Shown: positions 22,524 through 34,284 of the stretch, one piece after another
Layout of the letters: every line of letters starts with the position of its first letter
How positions within the stretch are numbered: position 1 is the first letter of the stretch
Assembly: GCA_011037195.1 (NCBI GenBank)
Contig: JAAEAF010003560.1
Span: forward strand, 1 to 64,000
Source of the DNA: Triatoma infestans
Lineage: Eukaryota; Arthropoda; Insecta; Hemiptera; Reduviidae
Direction of reading: 5' to 3'
Length of the DNA stretch: 64,000 nucleotides
The notes under the pieces: generated by a model
The model's input: the letters and a program-made list of their open reading frames with translations, nothing else
Database searches by the model: none
Told to the model about the DNA's origin: nothing
Made by a program: the position numbers and the translations under genes

Positions 22524-22960
22524 GCTATAAGCGGAAGTATTGCAATCGTGTCAAATTTTCGTATTTGAGTTTTCATTGAAAATAAATGTTTCGAGGACCC
22601 TTGAGTCCCAAAAAATGTTTATAGAAATACAGAACTCAAATCACTGAATGCTTCCAACTATATTTTTCGTTCATGTGCCCTGAGGGGAAACGAGAATGAG
22701 GTTTTGGTTAAAATCAATCGTCCGGCAGTATGTATTTACTGAAAAGTTTTTTCAGTTGTTAGCAATTTTATCGAAACAACTTCAACGATTTACTGTAAAT
22801 TTGGTAAATCAACCAATCATGAAAAGCGTTATAACTTTTATTTGCATCATTTTTCCGGAAAAAAATCCATTTAAGGATGGTTCTAGGGGAGGGATGTCGT
22901 TAGGCTTTTTTCTAAAGTACTATTTCAATGTATAGAATTGTAGGCGTTGAATATCCCCAA
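22524..22960 (+). repeat. Repeat G, copy 4 (truncated)
   Basis: Begins TATAAGCGGAAGTATTGCAA then TCGTGTCAAATTTTCG, the same start as the copy at 43011, and includes the GAGGACCCTTGAGTCC block and one module (AGCAATTTTATCGAAACAAC region, CATTTAAGGATGGTTC). It stops about 22960, just before a LINE fragment, and lacks the GT tract and the far end. Confidence 0.65.
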
Positions 22961-22974
22961 GCATCAATTAGCGG

Positions 22975-23275
22975 GATATATCTCAATGCGACGCCACAAC
23001 ACCACAGCCGCATATGAACACTTAGATTTAATATGAACATCATCTTGGGAGTAATCTCCCAATTCCTGCTTACAATTCTTCGTCATTGCCAAAATGAAAT
23101 ACTTAGCTTTTGGTGCTTTGTCTTAAAATGTTTCGGCCAATTTAATTTACTGTCGAGAATTATTCCAAGAAACTTGACCGTTTGGCAAATCAGAACAGAA
23201 GTTCCTAATAATCTAGCGGTGCCACCCATTCCTTCTCCGAAGGTTATACTACCTCTGACCCCTTAATTTATGCAT
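22975..23275 (-). pseudogene. LINE reverse transcriptase thumb fragment
   Basis: Read downward on the minus strand: QTVKFLGIILDSKLNWPKHF, then a degenerate Q-rich helix, then RRIVSRNWEITPKMM. This is the conserved K(F/Y)LG(V/I)..D..L.W...I and CRR..G..WG(L/I)(S/T)PK pattern just after motif C in jockey/I-type LINEs. Only about 90 residues remain, with frame changes. No catalytic motif is present. Confidence 0.65.
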
Positions 23276-23383
23276 TATTTAGCCAATCTTGCAATTATTA
23301 TAATGAATTGAAATCTTCTCAAAATGTCAATGTCAAAATGACACTTTTTTAATTATTATTTTCAAATCCAATAACTTGAATTT

Positions 23384-23387
23384 AAAC
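23384..23387. repeat. TSD (AAAC), left
   Basis: Matches AAAC at 24015-24018, directly outside the other LTR end. Confidence 0.5.
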
Positions 23388-24014
23388 TGTAATGGAATCA
23401 GATATTGGATGTAATGGAATCGTTTGATGTGTGATTCCTGGAGTAGCAGATGTCTTGAAGAGGGCGGAAGTTAGTTTGAGAGATTTGGAAGTTAGTGCTC
23501 GAATTATTAAACGGTTTTTTATATAAAAATAAACTGTATTTTAACAATAATTTAAACGTGATAATTGGTAACTAATAACTATAATAAAATACTTAATAAT
23601 AAATAGAAGATGATAGCTGATAAATTAGAATGGTTAAAATAACGAACTAAAGTGCACAACTACGAGAATGATAAGTTGAATATAACTGTGAATTGCCGCT
23701 CGTGTATAGTTTGGTCGTAGATGATATAATAATAATGTCGTATATCATAGAGTTTATATATACTGTTGTTCACACTCACACCAAGACATCTGTCTTAGTG
23801 TGCCGCCTTGTGCGACCTTCGTAGTTTTCTGACCTTATTTAGTGGCCATACTTATCGCGGTGCCTGCCTTTTGATGTGAGAATTGATGAAAAGGCTTTGT
23901 TGTTTGTTTGGTTGACCGCGACTGTCGGCGGCCAACAGTGTTACTGTTTTCACGCTTTGTTGATTATTTCTTTGGCGTACTTTGCCGATGTCAATGACTT
24001 TGCCTGTCATTACA
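23388..24014 (-). mobile_element. Solo LTR
   Basis: 627 bp bounded by perfect 7-bp inverted ends TGTAATG (23388-23394) and CATTACA (24008-24014), flanked by a 4-bp AAAC duplication. Four-base duplications are usual for Gypsy-type integration (family knowledge). The strand is my inference: on the minus strand a GC-richer block precedes TATATAAACTC (about 23760) and AT-rich sequence follows, as in an LTR promoter. No internal coding region adjoins. Confidence 0.6.
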
Positions 24015-24018
24015 AAAC
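24015..24018. repeat. TSD (AAAC), right
   Basis: Right partner of 23384-23387. Confidence 0.5.
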
Positions 24019-24259
24019 GTAGTTATCCAAAAAGAGGGCCGTATGTTGGGCGTCAAAATCTGTTGTACTCGAATAGTGGGTTAGGAGGTATTGTATTTTT
24101 TTTAATTTCTCACAAGTGGCGGTACCCGAGCTATATCGCCCATAAAATACGCCAGCACGGTAAACAATATTACTTTTCACCAATTGACTGGCAGATGACC
24201 AAAGGATGACCACACCTCCTCCTGCCAGGATTCGACATTCCTGGGAGGAGCACAACTAC

Positions 24260-27200
24260 TAAAAAAAAAAGTATGCTATGAGAAAAACTATATACAAAAC
24301 CATACACATTCCACATTCAATCCATAAATTACAACCACAGCAAACATACATATCAACTAACAATGCTAATTTTACTACACTATTAGTTTTCTAGTATTTA
24401 GTATCGAATATCCACTACAGTACTAGCATATAGTTAATTAAATCTGGATGTATACATTTTCGACCTAGGGAATCCTGAAGAGCATCAAACGATTCTCTGT
24501 CAAATGATCCTTCAACATGAAAGAAACCCCCTAGTATTTGTACTCGCTTCGGGGTTACATATTCTAAAATTAGTGAAATGCTTTACATCACTTTAGTCTT
24601 CAGTTTTTCCAATTTACAAGAAAACAACTTCAGCAACTTTGTTTAATGATAAATTCATCAAAATATAGAGGCTCTTAGTTTTAATTATAATCGAAACTTT
24701 TTTTGGGAAAGTTGATTTTAGATTAGATATTTTTTTTAAATTTTCCAGTTTCTGCGAACTTTTGGAAAACCCAACATATAATTAGTTATAGAAATGTAGT
24801 TTTTTTTTACTGTTGGTATAAGAAAAAACAAAACCCTGGATTGAAATAATCAATCTACTTTCTTTTATATAGTTTATACCGTTTACTTTGTGACAAATTT
24901 TTCTTCATGTATAGAACTAAGTTTAATTGCTTACTTACTGTGGGAATTATGTTTGATTTGAGTAACAGCTTACATAAAATATGTATTAAAAGATTACTGT
25001 TTATTTGTCACAAAATTAAGTGTGAAATACAAAAGCATTTTAAATGAAATGAATAAAATAAAGATAAAGAACTGTTTGATCTAAACACTTGATAACAAGG
25101 CAAACTTTGAACAGAATGTGTCAGATAGACAAATAAACCAACTTAACTCTATACATCTTTTCTACCAGGATCTTATCGGCAACCAAACTGTTTTTTGTTT
25201 TTTTTTTATTCTTCTTCCTACATTACTCAGAATCGATTACCTAGTGTTACCCACAAAGGATATTCAATTAGGCGTTCCCGCCAATTCCTAGGAAATTATG
25301 TTTGTCTTGCACTTCTGTTTGTCTTGAATATAATCTAGAAGAATGCATGGCATCCCAGCTTCCCCAGAAGTCTCTTAAAATAATTTTTTGTCGGGAAAAG
25401 ATTAAACATAAGTCTCTCTATAATGTAATTAATTACCAAGTTTAAGAAAGCCTGATGGTAATGTAATTAAGAAAATAGCCGGAGCTGTTAAAAAAATAAT
25501 AAAAACATGAAAAACAAGTAATTTGCACAAAGTTCAGCAGATTTTCTTCAAACTTAAATTTTTAGCAATATACTTGAATCATTTTGTCTTCCCAAAATTA
25601 CGGCGATGGGATCAGTAAATAAATAATTTCTTTAGAGAAACACCAGTGGGTGGATGACTCTTCTCACGTCATGATATTTACTTGTTGCACAGGATACTTG
25701 CTCGTGCTGTTGCAAATTTCAAAAAAAAAAAAAATTAAGAATGTAAATTATCAACGAAGAAATAAGCCAATAATTAGAATTTCACTTTAAATTTAATTAA
25801 CTGTTAATAAAACAGTTTTTAAAATGAAATCAGAAATCAATTAAGTTTCTAAAATAATTCGTTCTTAAAGTGAAGAGAATAATCGCATATCGTTGTGATG
25901 GCTTAGAGTAGCAAGGTAGGGTAAGAATGAAAGGATAGATTGTTATAATTGGGTGGGCAGTTTCCAGTCGCTTTCTACCTCCATATCTGATATGGAGCAT
26001 CAGCCGAACAATAAGATTGGTAGAAATGGAGAAAGTTCACCCCCGTGTGTAGTTAGAGATGGTTAAGTCCTTCCAGGTTCGTTGGTGAGAAATGAAAAAG
26101 CAATCAACTCTGAAAGGATGAACAACGGGTATTAGGTACCGTCTCTATCGCTTTCTCCTTCTCTCCTTCTTCTCGTTCGGTTTGTGTTCAGTATTTGCCA
26201 TCTACACTCTTCTTAACTCCTTCTTCATTTCATGGCCATTCATTCCGCAGCTTTTATTCTTCTTCACTAACCATATTTCTTTAGCTTCAATTCTAGCATT
26301 GAATGAAACAGTTGTTCACTGCAAGGTAAAATGGAAGAATATCCCCCTTCTGCCATTCTATCTTCTGATACTGACTGTGCTATTAGTGGGTTGAGGATTT
26401 TCCACCGAGATAATCGTGTGTAAGAAGATAAATGCTGTATTTAACAATTCAATATGGACATATTTATTATCTATGGAAATTACTGACCCACTACAAACTA
26501 AATTATATATTTTTGTGTCTGAAATAGCATCAGTGAAGAGTTGGAATAATTAGAATTATATTTGGGAATTAAATGGAAGTTTAGCAAAAACGTTTGCAAT
26601 CATGATATTTATCAGACTTGTCAAACTTCTTTCAAACTCTCTGAAGCCCAAGGTCAGTTTTCATTCCAGCAAAAAGTAGTTCCTAATTCACCTGATACAA
26701 ATAAGGATGCTCTAAATTTAATTAAATAAATAATAGTCTGAAATTACTGTTAATTTTATAATATATAAAATCCACAATTCTTGTTGCGATTACTATATCA
26801 AATTTTGGGAAATTTTCAGTTTTTTGAAAACAGAATATACTCTCATTTATCAACTCTTACCTCATTAGGGTAAAAATGAATTATTAACAATAATTAAGGA
26901 AAAACTGAAAATTTAATTGAAATAAATAAGTGTTGCATTTTCACAACAACGCTGAATAACTCGCATGTTGTATGCATTTCCCGCACAATGACTGCATATC
27001 TGATCTCATCAGAGACAATTACCTGTAAAAAGTTCTTAAAATGGAGCTACGATATTAAAAAGCGACAAGCTCCCACAAACTAAAAACATTAAAACATAAA
27101 AAGAAGCGGCCAAATTCGGACTTATTCTTCAACCGTCTTCAAACAACAAAAGTGTTCATCAGTTTTTCAAACAAATCAGAACAGTGTAGTGGAATTTTGT

Positions 27201-27465
27201 GGGAGGGGGTGATAATGAATAAACTAGAAACTTGCTGATTAAATATACACTTATAATTTATATTAAGGACTTAATTAATATAAAGAAGAATTTTAAGAGA
27301 GATAAAGTAAAGAGAGTATGATGCGAAAGTCATGGCAATGAGCGGGATAGAATTTTGTTTGACTATTGTCGTATTCTTCACTTGAAGAAGAACTTCTGTG
27401 GTTGAAGAAGATTGGGCAGTGCTTGTTCCCCAACCAACTGCCTGGTCTAGCGTGAAAACGAACTC
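24260..27465. other. Gene-free AT-rich stretch
   Basis: No recognisable gene or known element. The open frame at 26182-26394 (plus) is Leu/Phe-rich and would make a hydrophobic 70-residue peptide, but nothing marks it as real. Confidence 0.45.
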
Positions 27466-27477
27466 AACTCCAAATAT

Positions 27478-27710
27478 GATGGGAGGGATTAGCTCAGTGG
27501 TTAGCGCGTTGGACTCTTACGCGGAGGTCTCGGGTTCGAGTCCAGTGATACCCTTATATTTTTTCTTCCTAGGAGCCTCTACAGCTCTCTATCCGGTAAT
27601 GGACAGTGTTGTCTGTAGCGAAAGAACACTGTCCGGAGGCCGGCAGTGCACTGAGAAGTCTCCGGGCGCTAATGTCCACAGATATTGGCGCGCCCTAAAT
27701 TAAAAAAAAA
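27478..27710 (+). repeat. tRNA-derived SINE, copy 2, with perfect TSD
   Basis: Best-defined SINE copy. It is flanked by a perfect 12-bp duplication AACTCCAAATAT (27466-27477 and 27711-27722). Box A TAGCTCAGTGGTTAGCG, box B GGTTCGAGTCC (27533-27543), body with TAATGGACAGTGTTGTCTGT and CCGGAGGCCGGCAGTGC, and an A-rich tail of nine A at 27702-27710. The clean duplication suggests a fairly recent insertion. A LINE in trans must have supplied the enzymes; which one is unknown. Confidence 0.9.
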
Positions 27711-28259
27711 AACTCCAAATATTTTCTTAATGAATAACTGTAAACTAATAACTAACCATGATATTGTGGATTGAAGATTTTTCCACCGTTACAGGAAAAG
27801 TGGATACCGGATGTGTACTTCAGGCCGTTGTTAATGAAACAAGCAAAATATTGGCTGGCCATCACAACAGTCTACGATAGGCCCTTAAGCAATCTTTCAG
27901 AATCATTTACACAAGCAAGAAATATGCATTATAAAGCATATTTTCAAGCAACTAGCTAATAAACAACATCAATTATCGTTAGAATGAACAATAGTTCAAC
28001 TAGCTAAACTTCAAGAAATCGTCCTTTCGCCAAAACACATTTCAATCAACACATTTCAATGTGTATATCAATACACATTTCTATCAATACATAGTAAATC
28101 AATATTGTTCAAAATAAATTTGTGTGAAAAAAATACAGTATTATCATTTTCAATTTTCAATTCACCATTAATCCCGCTTCTATTACAATTATTTCAACTG
28201 GTCAGAAGATATGGAGTAAACATACTTTCCGTATATTTTTTTGCGCATATTATGTCTAA

Positions 28260-28628
28260 CAGAGTTGGACAGTAATTAATTACATGAGTATTTAATTACA
28301 CCTTCAATTACATGAGTAAAATTGGAACATACTTTCAATAGGAAAACAGTAGAATGGTCCAAAATATAAAAATAACTGTTTCCAAAGAAAAATTACACTG
28401 AAGTAATTGTAATAACCAATCGTGTAATCCTGCAATCGTTTTAAGTAATTGCAATTACTTCTTTCAATTACTGTAATTGTAATTGAGGTTCTTAATTACA
28501 ATTACTGCTTGTAGCTATGTAATTGTAATTACAATTACAATTACCAGTAATTCAATTACAATAACATGTATTTGTAGTTGCAGTAATAGAATTACAGATA
28601 AATACAAAAAAAATTGAGTAATTGAACA
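28260..28628. repeat. TAATTACAATTAC-rich low-complexity DNA, left block
   Basis: Dense in AATTAC/GTAATT units on both strands, for example GTAATTGTAATTACAATTAC at about 28518-28537. The unit is nearly its own reverse complement. Same composition as 29222-29490 on the other side of an inverted-repeat element. Confidence 0.75.
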
Positions 28629-28629
28629 G

Positions 28630-28880
28630 AAGTAAACTCTGCCACACTTGCACTCAATAATCTCTTGGGTTAAATAAATTTGATCTCCCACTTATCATAA
28701 ACAACTGGCAAAAATTTCAAGAGAATTCAGTCTCTCAAATTTTGTACCAAAAAAGGTTAAAAAACGGTAACAAAAAAAATTTATGAAGCTAGAAATTTTT
28801 TGTCAAATGATTAATTATAATTGGGAGATCGAATTTATTTAACCCAAGAGATTATTGAGTGCAAGTGTGGCAGAGTTTTA
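28630..28880. mobile_element. Inverted-repeat (MITE-like) element
   Basis: Arms of about 65-80 bp: 28630-28692 and 28822-28880 are reverse complements with few differences (AGTAAA(A)CTCTGCCACACTTG, CACTCAATAATCTCTTGGGT, TAAATAAAT). The roughly 120-bp centre has no open frame. Long inverted ends without coding capacity fit a MITE or fold-back element. A third, diverged arm copy follows at about 28895-28940. No clear duplication of the target was identified. Confidence 0.7.
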
Positions 28881-28980
28881 CTAATGTCATTTTTTTTACT
28901 CAAGACATTGTTGAGTGTAGACAAGGCCAGGTTTACTAAAGATTCATTTGGTGGATCTACGATCTCTAAATTTAATTTAG

Positions 28981-29069
28981 GCTCCTGAGAAGGAGAAGTC
29001 TTCTGAGCTGAGAAGGCTCTGGGAGCCAGTGACCATGTACGTATGTTGACGCGCCCTAAATTAAAAAAA
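28981..29069 (+). repeat. SINE 3'-end fragment
   Basis: Matches the SINE tail: GAGCTGAGAAGGCTCTGGGA, GCCAGTGACCATG, GACGCGCCCTAAATTAAAAA. The tRNA-like head is missing, as in a 5'-truncated copy. Confidence 0.7.
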
Positions 29070-29221
29070 TATTTCTCAGTAGAAATGACATTGTTAATGT
29101 AAGTAAATTTCTTTCTTATGAGTGAATTTAACAAATAAAAAATATTTCCTAATATATGACTTTTGTCCTTTCCTTTTTTCCGTTGGCTAATATCTAATTA
29201 ATTTTTATAGTCCATTTCGGC

Positions 29222-29490
29222 GTTAATAATTGCAATTACCAATTACAATTACTTGGAATGGTGAAAATATAATTACAATTATCTGTAATTGTATTGGGTA
29301 ATTGAATTAATTTTGAACAAATACTGGCTCAACCAGTAATTGTAATTGTGTACCACAATTACAATTACAATGATTCATAAAGTAATTGCAATTACAATTA
29401 TATGTAATTGTAATTATTTTTCTGCAATTTCAAATCACAATGATTGGTAAGTAATCGTAATTGTAATTGAAATTACGTTTTGCCCAACTC
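29222..29490. repeat. TAATTACAATTAC-rich low-complexity DNA, right block
   Basis: Same unit as 28260-28628 (for example AATTGTGTACCACAATTACA, then AATTACAATG). Together they bracket the inverted-repeat element and the SINE fragment. Confidence 0.75.
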
Positions 29491-29574
29491 TGATGTCTAA
29501 TTAAAATAAATTACTCTTAATTAAAATAAATTACAAGATAATCACTGCATTAATGCAAAAGAAGTTCCATATAA

Positions 29575-30445
29575 TAAAAATAATAATAATAATAATAATA
29601 ATGTTTTATTATATAATTGATTCAATATCCATTATTTGTTTTTTAATTTAGACAAACATTACAAGACATTGGACCATGGTCCGTCTGCTGAGTTTGATGA
29701 TCAATATGTATCATTAATAAAAATGATAATATAATATATATTTATTATAATAAAAACTAGCGAGAAAGTATATGTAAATTATAAATAATCCTTATAAAAA
29801 GAATTAGTTAAACAGAGATTAAGGCGAGAGTCAAATAATAAAAAAAAAATTAAAAAAAATTAAAAAAATAGTCACAACATTAACACTCACTCCATATTAT
29901 TTAAAATTAAATTCATTGACTAGAAATTTCCTATGAGATAGAGCAGAGGTAGCGAATAGATATAAACCATTCCAGTTTTCTCCATTAAGAATAGTAAGAC
30001 CTGTCCATAGACAAATGCCTAAAACCGAAAAATCGTAAGCGGTAAGGGGATAAAATAGGACATTCACATAAAAAATGAAAAACTCCTTCATAAGTACCCA
30101 TATTACGTAGTGAACAATAGTAATTATAATCCTGCCTCCATGGTTGATAATTAAGAGTTAACATTTCCCCTCTCAATTTAAAAATGAGGCTTGCTTTGTT
30201 TAAGTTAAACTGATTGATGTAACACATATTGTGGTCGAGCTGCTTGTAAATGACATGATAACGAGCGGCTGATACTTTAGCTAAATGTGTAGTTCTTTGA
30301 CCTGATTTAATTCCATCCCAAATTGATTTCGCTACAGTTTTGACTGACTCAGAATCCAAGTTAGAAGGATCAAATTGGATCGAATATTCCTGTGCTCTAG
30401 TTGACCAAGCCTGAACCCAACCTACATTAAACTGCACCAATTCCT
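29575..30445 (-). pseudogene. LINE family L, 3' end, copy 1
   Basis: Minus-strand C-terminal part of a LINE ORF2. From 30440: STRAQEYSIQFDPSNLDSES, later LIFKLRGEMLTLNY, then CSLRNMGTYEGVFHFLCECP, a zinc-motif region in which the second Cys has become Arg. After a frame change: LNGENWNGLYLFATSALSHR. The 3' UTR contains CAGCAGACGGACCATGG (about 29678, minus strand), matching the family copy at 51890, and ends in (AAT)n at about 29578-29603, the element's tail. Reverse transcriptase is absent. Confidence 0.7.
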
Positions 30446-31654
30446 TAGATATTAAATAAGATAGTAAGAAGTTCCATATTTAAAACTTTTTATAAGTATA
30501 TTCCTGTTTTGCATTTGATGAACTAAAATTGGCCTTTGAACAATATATTAGAACTAATTCATAAATAATTGGCCTTTGCTAAATAAGAAAATTTATATCT
30601 AATAACAGTTAATAAGGTATTAAAGTTTGTATGTGAAAAGAATATATAATATTATTCTTGAATTTTCTGCTGGAATAGTTTTATTTATGAAATATATATA
30701 GATATAGTATATTTACAATACATTTAAGAAAATATATCCAAGTCGTTGTAAACATTATGGATAGTGTGTTAGTGATGATGATGGTATCCTCTGGGACGAC
30801 AAGAGCCTTGATGAAGTGGCTGTTCCCACATCCTGCTATGAGGATACTTTCAGTAGAGTAGCTTTATATATTATTTAGTGATTACTTTACTAACCAATAT
30901 TGACCAAAGAAACTTGCTACCTTTTCATTAAAAGTTTTATCAATCATTTATAAGGTGATATGGTAACTGATTTCCTTTATTATTCGGATTAACTTATATA
31001 TATTAAAAATTTTCTGACGCTTTTACTTAACAAATTAACTAAAAAAATAAGTCTATATCGTTTTCACTTATTCCAATTAAAGACAAACTCTGTTTAAATA
31101 AAAAAAAACCCTGTTTGTCTAGGGTAAAGCAAAGACCCAACTTTCGCCATAAATTTAAGGAACGCTTATAATCGCCATTGTACCAGAAGAGAAAAATAAT
31201 ATAATTGTGCTTTAATGAAATAAAATCTGTTTAAATAAAAATATTAAAATGTAATTGACTATAGAGAGAGAGAGATTAGTCAGTAATGACAAAAGGTTTA
31301 TTAATTACAGCTTACTATTGTACAATAATATTAATTAATTATAAAATTAAAACTGAATAGCACCAATTAGTGTTAAATCATTTTTCATTAAATCCAGTTT
31401 CCCTTGATGTTTTTACCCTCACAATGCCAACTCTTTTTCTTAATTCATCAAGTACGCCGACGGTTATTTTAATTATCTATCTAAGAAGATTTATTATTTG
31501 ACTAGAAACAATTTTTCTTGTTTGGCATTTATCAATTAAATTCATTCAGATTTTTTTTTAGTTTATTTTCTGGAACCTTTACTTTACATTATACAGTAAA
31601 TACTATTAAATGAAAGTTTTAAACAGTCTCAGATGAATATTTTATTTTTTATTT

Positions 31655-32178
31655 ATTTATTTATTTATTTGCCTGGATACATTTTTATAATATAAAAGGC
31701 TCGTCAATTTAATGTCAACAAAATAACAAATTCCAATAACAAGAATAAAATGAACTTTACACTAATTATCATAAAAACAAACTTAATACATTCAGTCCAC
31801 TTCACATAACATGAAATTGTTCATCACTCCACTTTGTGTTCAAGAAATCTTTAATATCATAAAAGGAATTTTTTATTAAAAATTCGCTAACCGATTGCTT
31901 GAAGGGTTTCTCACTTAACTGTCTAATTCTTGAAGGAATTTTGTTAAATATTTTCACCGATATAACACTGGAATGGAAGTCAGACATCACAAGTCTCTTA
32001 TAAGGTACGCATAATCCTCTTTATTACGTAAATTATGAGTATGTTTATCACCTCTCACATCTAATAACATGTCTTTTTTCTTTTTTAGTGAATGTTTGAA
32101 AATGAAAACCGAGGGTAATGTCATTATACGTAACTCTCGAAAGAAAGGCCTACAGCTTTCTCGAGCATTTTTCTTCAT
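31655..32178 (-). pseudogene. LINE ORF2 C-terminal fragment with AAAT tail
   Basis: Two overlapping minus-strand frames. First (32178-31987): ESCRPFFRELRIMTLPSVFI and HTHNLRNKEDYAYLI. Then (31990-31802): SSVISVKIFNKIPSRIRQL and FKQSVSEFLIKNSFYDIKDF. This is the usual end of many arthropod LINE ORF2 proteins (ESCR.LF..L.I.T.PS.., H.Y.TR.K, ...YN.LP..I). A single frame change separates them. The 3' UTR runs to an (AAAT)n tail at about 31655-31672. Upstream reverse transcriptase is missing. Confidence 0.7.
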
Positions 32179-32309
32179 TATTGCTCTAATAGCTTATAGA
32201 TCATAGATATGTAAATGCTAATAGATCATAGATAAGTAAAAAACTTGTTATACATACATACATATATTTTTTAATCATTTATTTATATTATTTACAATCT
32301 GCAAACGCT

Positions 32310-33160
32310 AATGCGATAAGAAAATTGGATGTCTCCGGTTACATTGTCTGGACTGGCTTAAGTGGAAAGTGGCCAGTGCCGCTCATCCTTGGCAGGGGTC
32401 ATTCCCCTTGCACGGACAGGAGGTCTATTGGCCAGTGGCGCTTTAAACGTCGAGGAGGATTCCCAGTTACGGTCAGGAAGGACATGTTAGTAATGTGTGG
32501 ATTGATATGTGTGTGCCTAGATTGCTGTGGAGTCTTGTGTAGAGTTGTTCTGTCAGTTCGTTTATGAATGGAATCTGTAGGTCGCTTTATAGCGTTAGTG
32601 ATATAGTGGGGACATTGTGTGATGATAGTACGTAAAATTGTTTTTTCGAATGGATCGTATCCGTTTCGTGTGTGACAGTTTGGCGGTCTCTCAGAGCTGA
32701 AATCCATATGTCCGAATTGGTCTTATTATAGATTTCTAAATCTGAAGAATTTGTTTCCCATGTTGAATTTAGATCGTTTGTTGAGTAAAGATAATTTCCG
32801 GAAAAAACGTCAAGTTTTCGTTACGTGAGTGTTCCATTTCAAGCGCCTGTCTAGGTATTGTCCAAGTAGCAAATATCCTTCTCATGAGATATGGGTGTGT
32901 TATTAGGGTATACAGTCGAATGGTTGAATCGTTGTAAATGTTATGTGTACATATTTTGATTTTTCACAGTTTGAGATGTTCTTGTATGAGATTTAGATGG
33001 TCCTGTAGTTTTGAGGATGCTATTTGTCAGTTGGAAGTATTGCTATGTCGACTGGCTAGTATAGTGCCAGTTGATGTTGGAATGTCCATTGAACAGAGGG
33101 AATATATTGTCGGTCCAAGAATGCTGCCCTGAGGTGCTCCTGACTTTATGGGGAATACTG
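32310..33160 (-). pseudogene. Jockey-type LINE reverse transcriptase fragment
   Basis: From 33150 downward: SGAPQGSILGPTIYSLFNGH, reverse transcriptase motif B; motif C follows only as a wreck (PVDIAIL). Next come LDRRLKWNTHVTKT and a region resembling the jockey-clade connection domain, then FEKTILRTIITQCPHYITNA in the longest open piece (32707-32399), where jockey elements have the (Q/L)SK.LR.I..AP.YV.N pattern. Several frameshifts and stops. No C-terminal zinc motif is seen. Confidence 0.65.
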
Positions 33161-33610
33161 TTTTATCCCCAAAGTTACGGAAAAAATCTTTTTTCAAAAA
33201 TAATGTTAATATTTAAATAAAAAAAACCTATGAAGACTAGTATTATCTGAGTAACAAATATAACTTTTTTTATTCCTGATAATTATCTTTAGCTAAAAAG
33301 AAAGTCATTATAAAAACATTTACAGTTGTATAAACTTATTTATAGTCCTAATTTAATTATGAATAAATAATGAAATATCTTGACACCCTATCTCAGTGTA
33401 TTTCACATAAAATCAATATAATTAATTTATTCATTACGAAACCTTAATTTTTATTCATACAAAATCTTTAAAGAATAAACTTTCATAGAATTTTCTCTTT
33501 TATTACTTTTTTAAAGAAGGTCACCCATCATTTTTTAGATATAATCGATACAAAGTTATAATAATATACATTTTGTTAAAGAAACAAAAAACAAAATCTT
33601 TTTATAGCTG

Positions 33611-33925
33611 AATATTATTATTATTGTCTGTGGTGAGGGACCAAACCCTATGCTATCCAAAGCCTCACTGAGCCTATATAGCTACCCCAAGAAAAACAAC
33701 AACAAACCGGGTCTAGAACAAATATCCAGACCCGGGTCTAATCCATCTAGGATTCACCGCAGTCCAAATAAATCGGACAGTAACCTTAAGGGGAAGTTGC
33801 CTAAGCTCTTCCACAGACATCCTGTTCCGACCAAAGGTCCTGAACCTAATTTCCTCACAACCCATGCAATCGGTCATAAGATAGATGGGTGTTTCCTCCT
33901 CTGTCTCACAGACTCATAGGTAAAT
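33611..33925 (-). pseudogene. I-like LINE 3' end, copy A
   Basis: Minus-strand C-terminus: EEETPIYLMTDCMGCEEIRF, then NRMSVEELRQLPLKV and IRPGSGYLF with a stop at about 33713. This open stretch of some 70 codons is unbroken. The 3' UTR ends in TAA repeats (33611-33625, minus-strand ATAATAATAAT), a tail type known for I-factor elements. The same end occurs at 35925 and 59375. Confidence 0.75.
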
Positions 33926-34284
33926 AAGCTTTTTTATAATTGAAAAATATAAAAATATGCTCCATGATTTTTGCTATCACTAATTCATATTGAAACGTTT
34001 ATCATATATAAGTTTAGAAGACCTCGAAATGTTTAATTTGTGCGATAAGGTCAAGGTATGAGTATTGTTCTGCATCACCTTGCAAAAACATGACAATAGT
34101 CTTTCAAAAATTTCTTTTTATGCAAAACGAAAGGAGAAGAAAAAGAAGAAATGTGGCTTTTAAAACTAAAAGTGGTATCATTTTGGCCCTCTCATGTGAA
34201 TATTGAAGATCTTTTTAATGGAAGATGTAAATTTCATAATACCACTCATTGATAAAATAAAATTAAATAATTTAATTTTTTCTT

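Noticed and set aside
26182..26394. A hydrophobic 70-codon frame, possibly a membrane peptide.
   Set aside because: Pyrimidine-rich DNA gives such frames by chance. No motif, partner gene or conservation could be seen.
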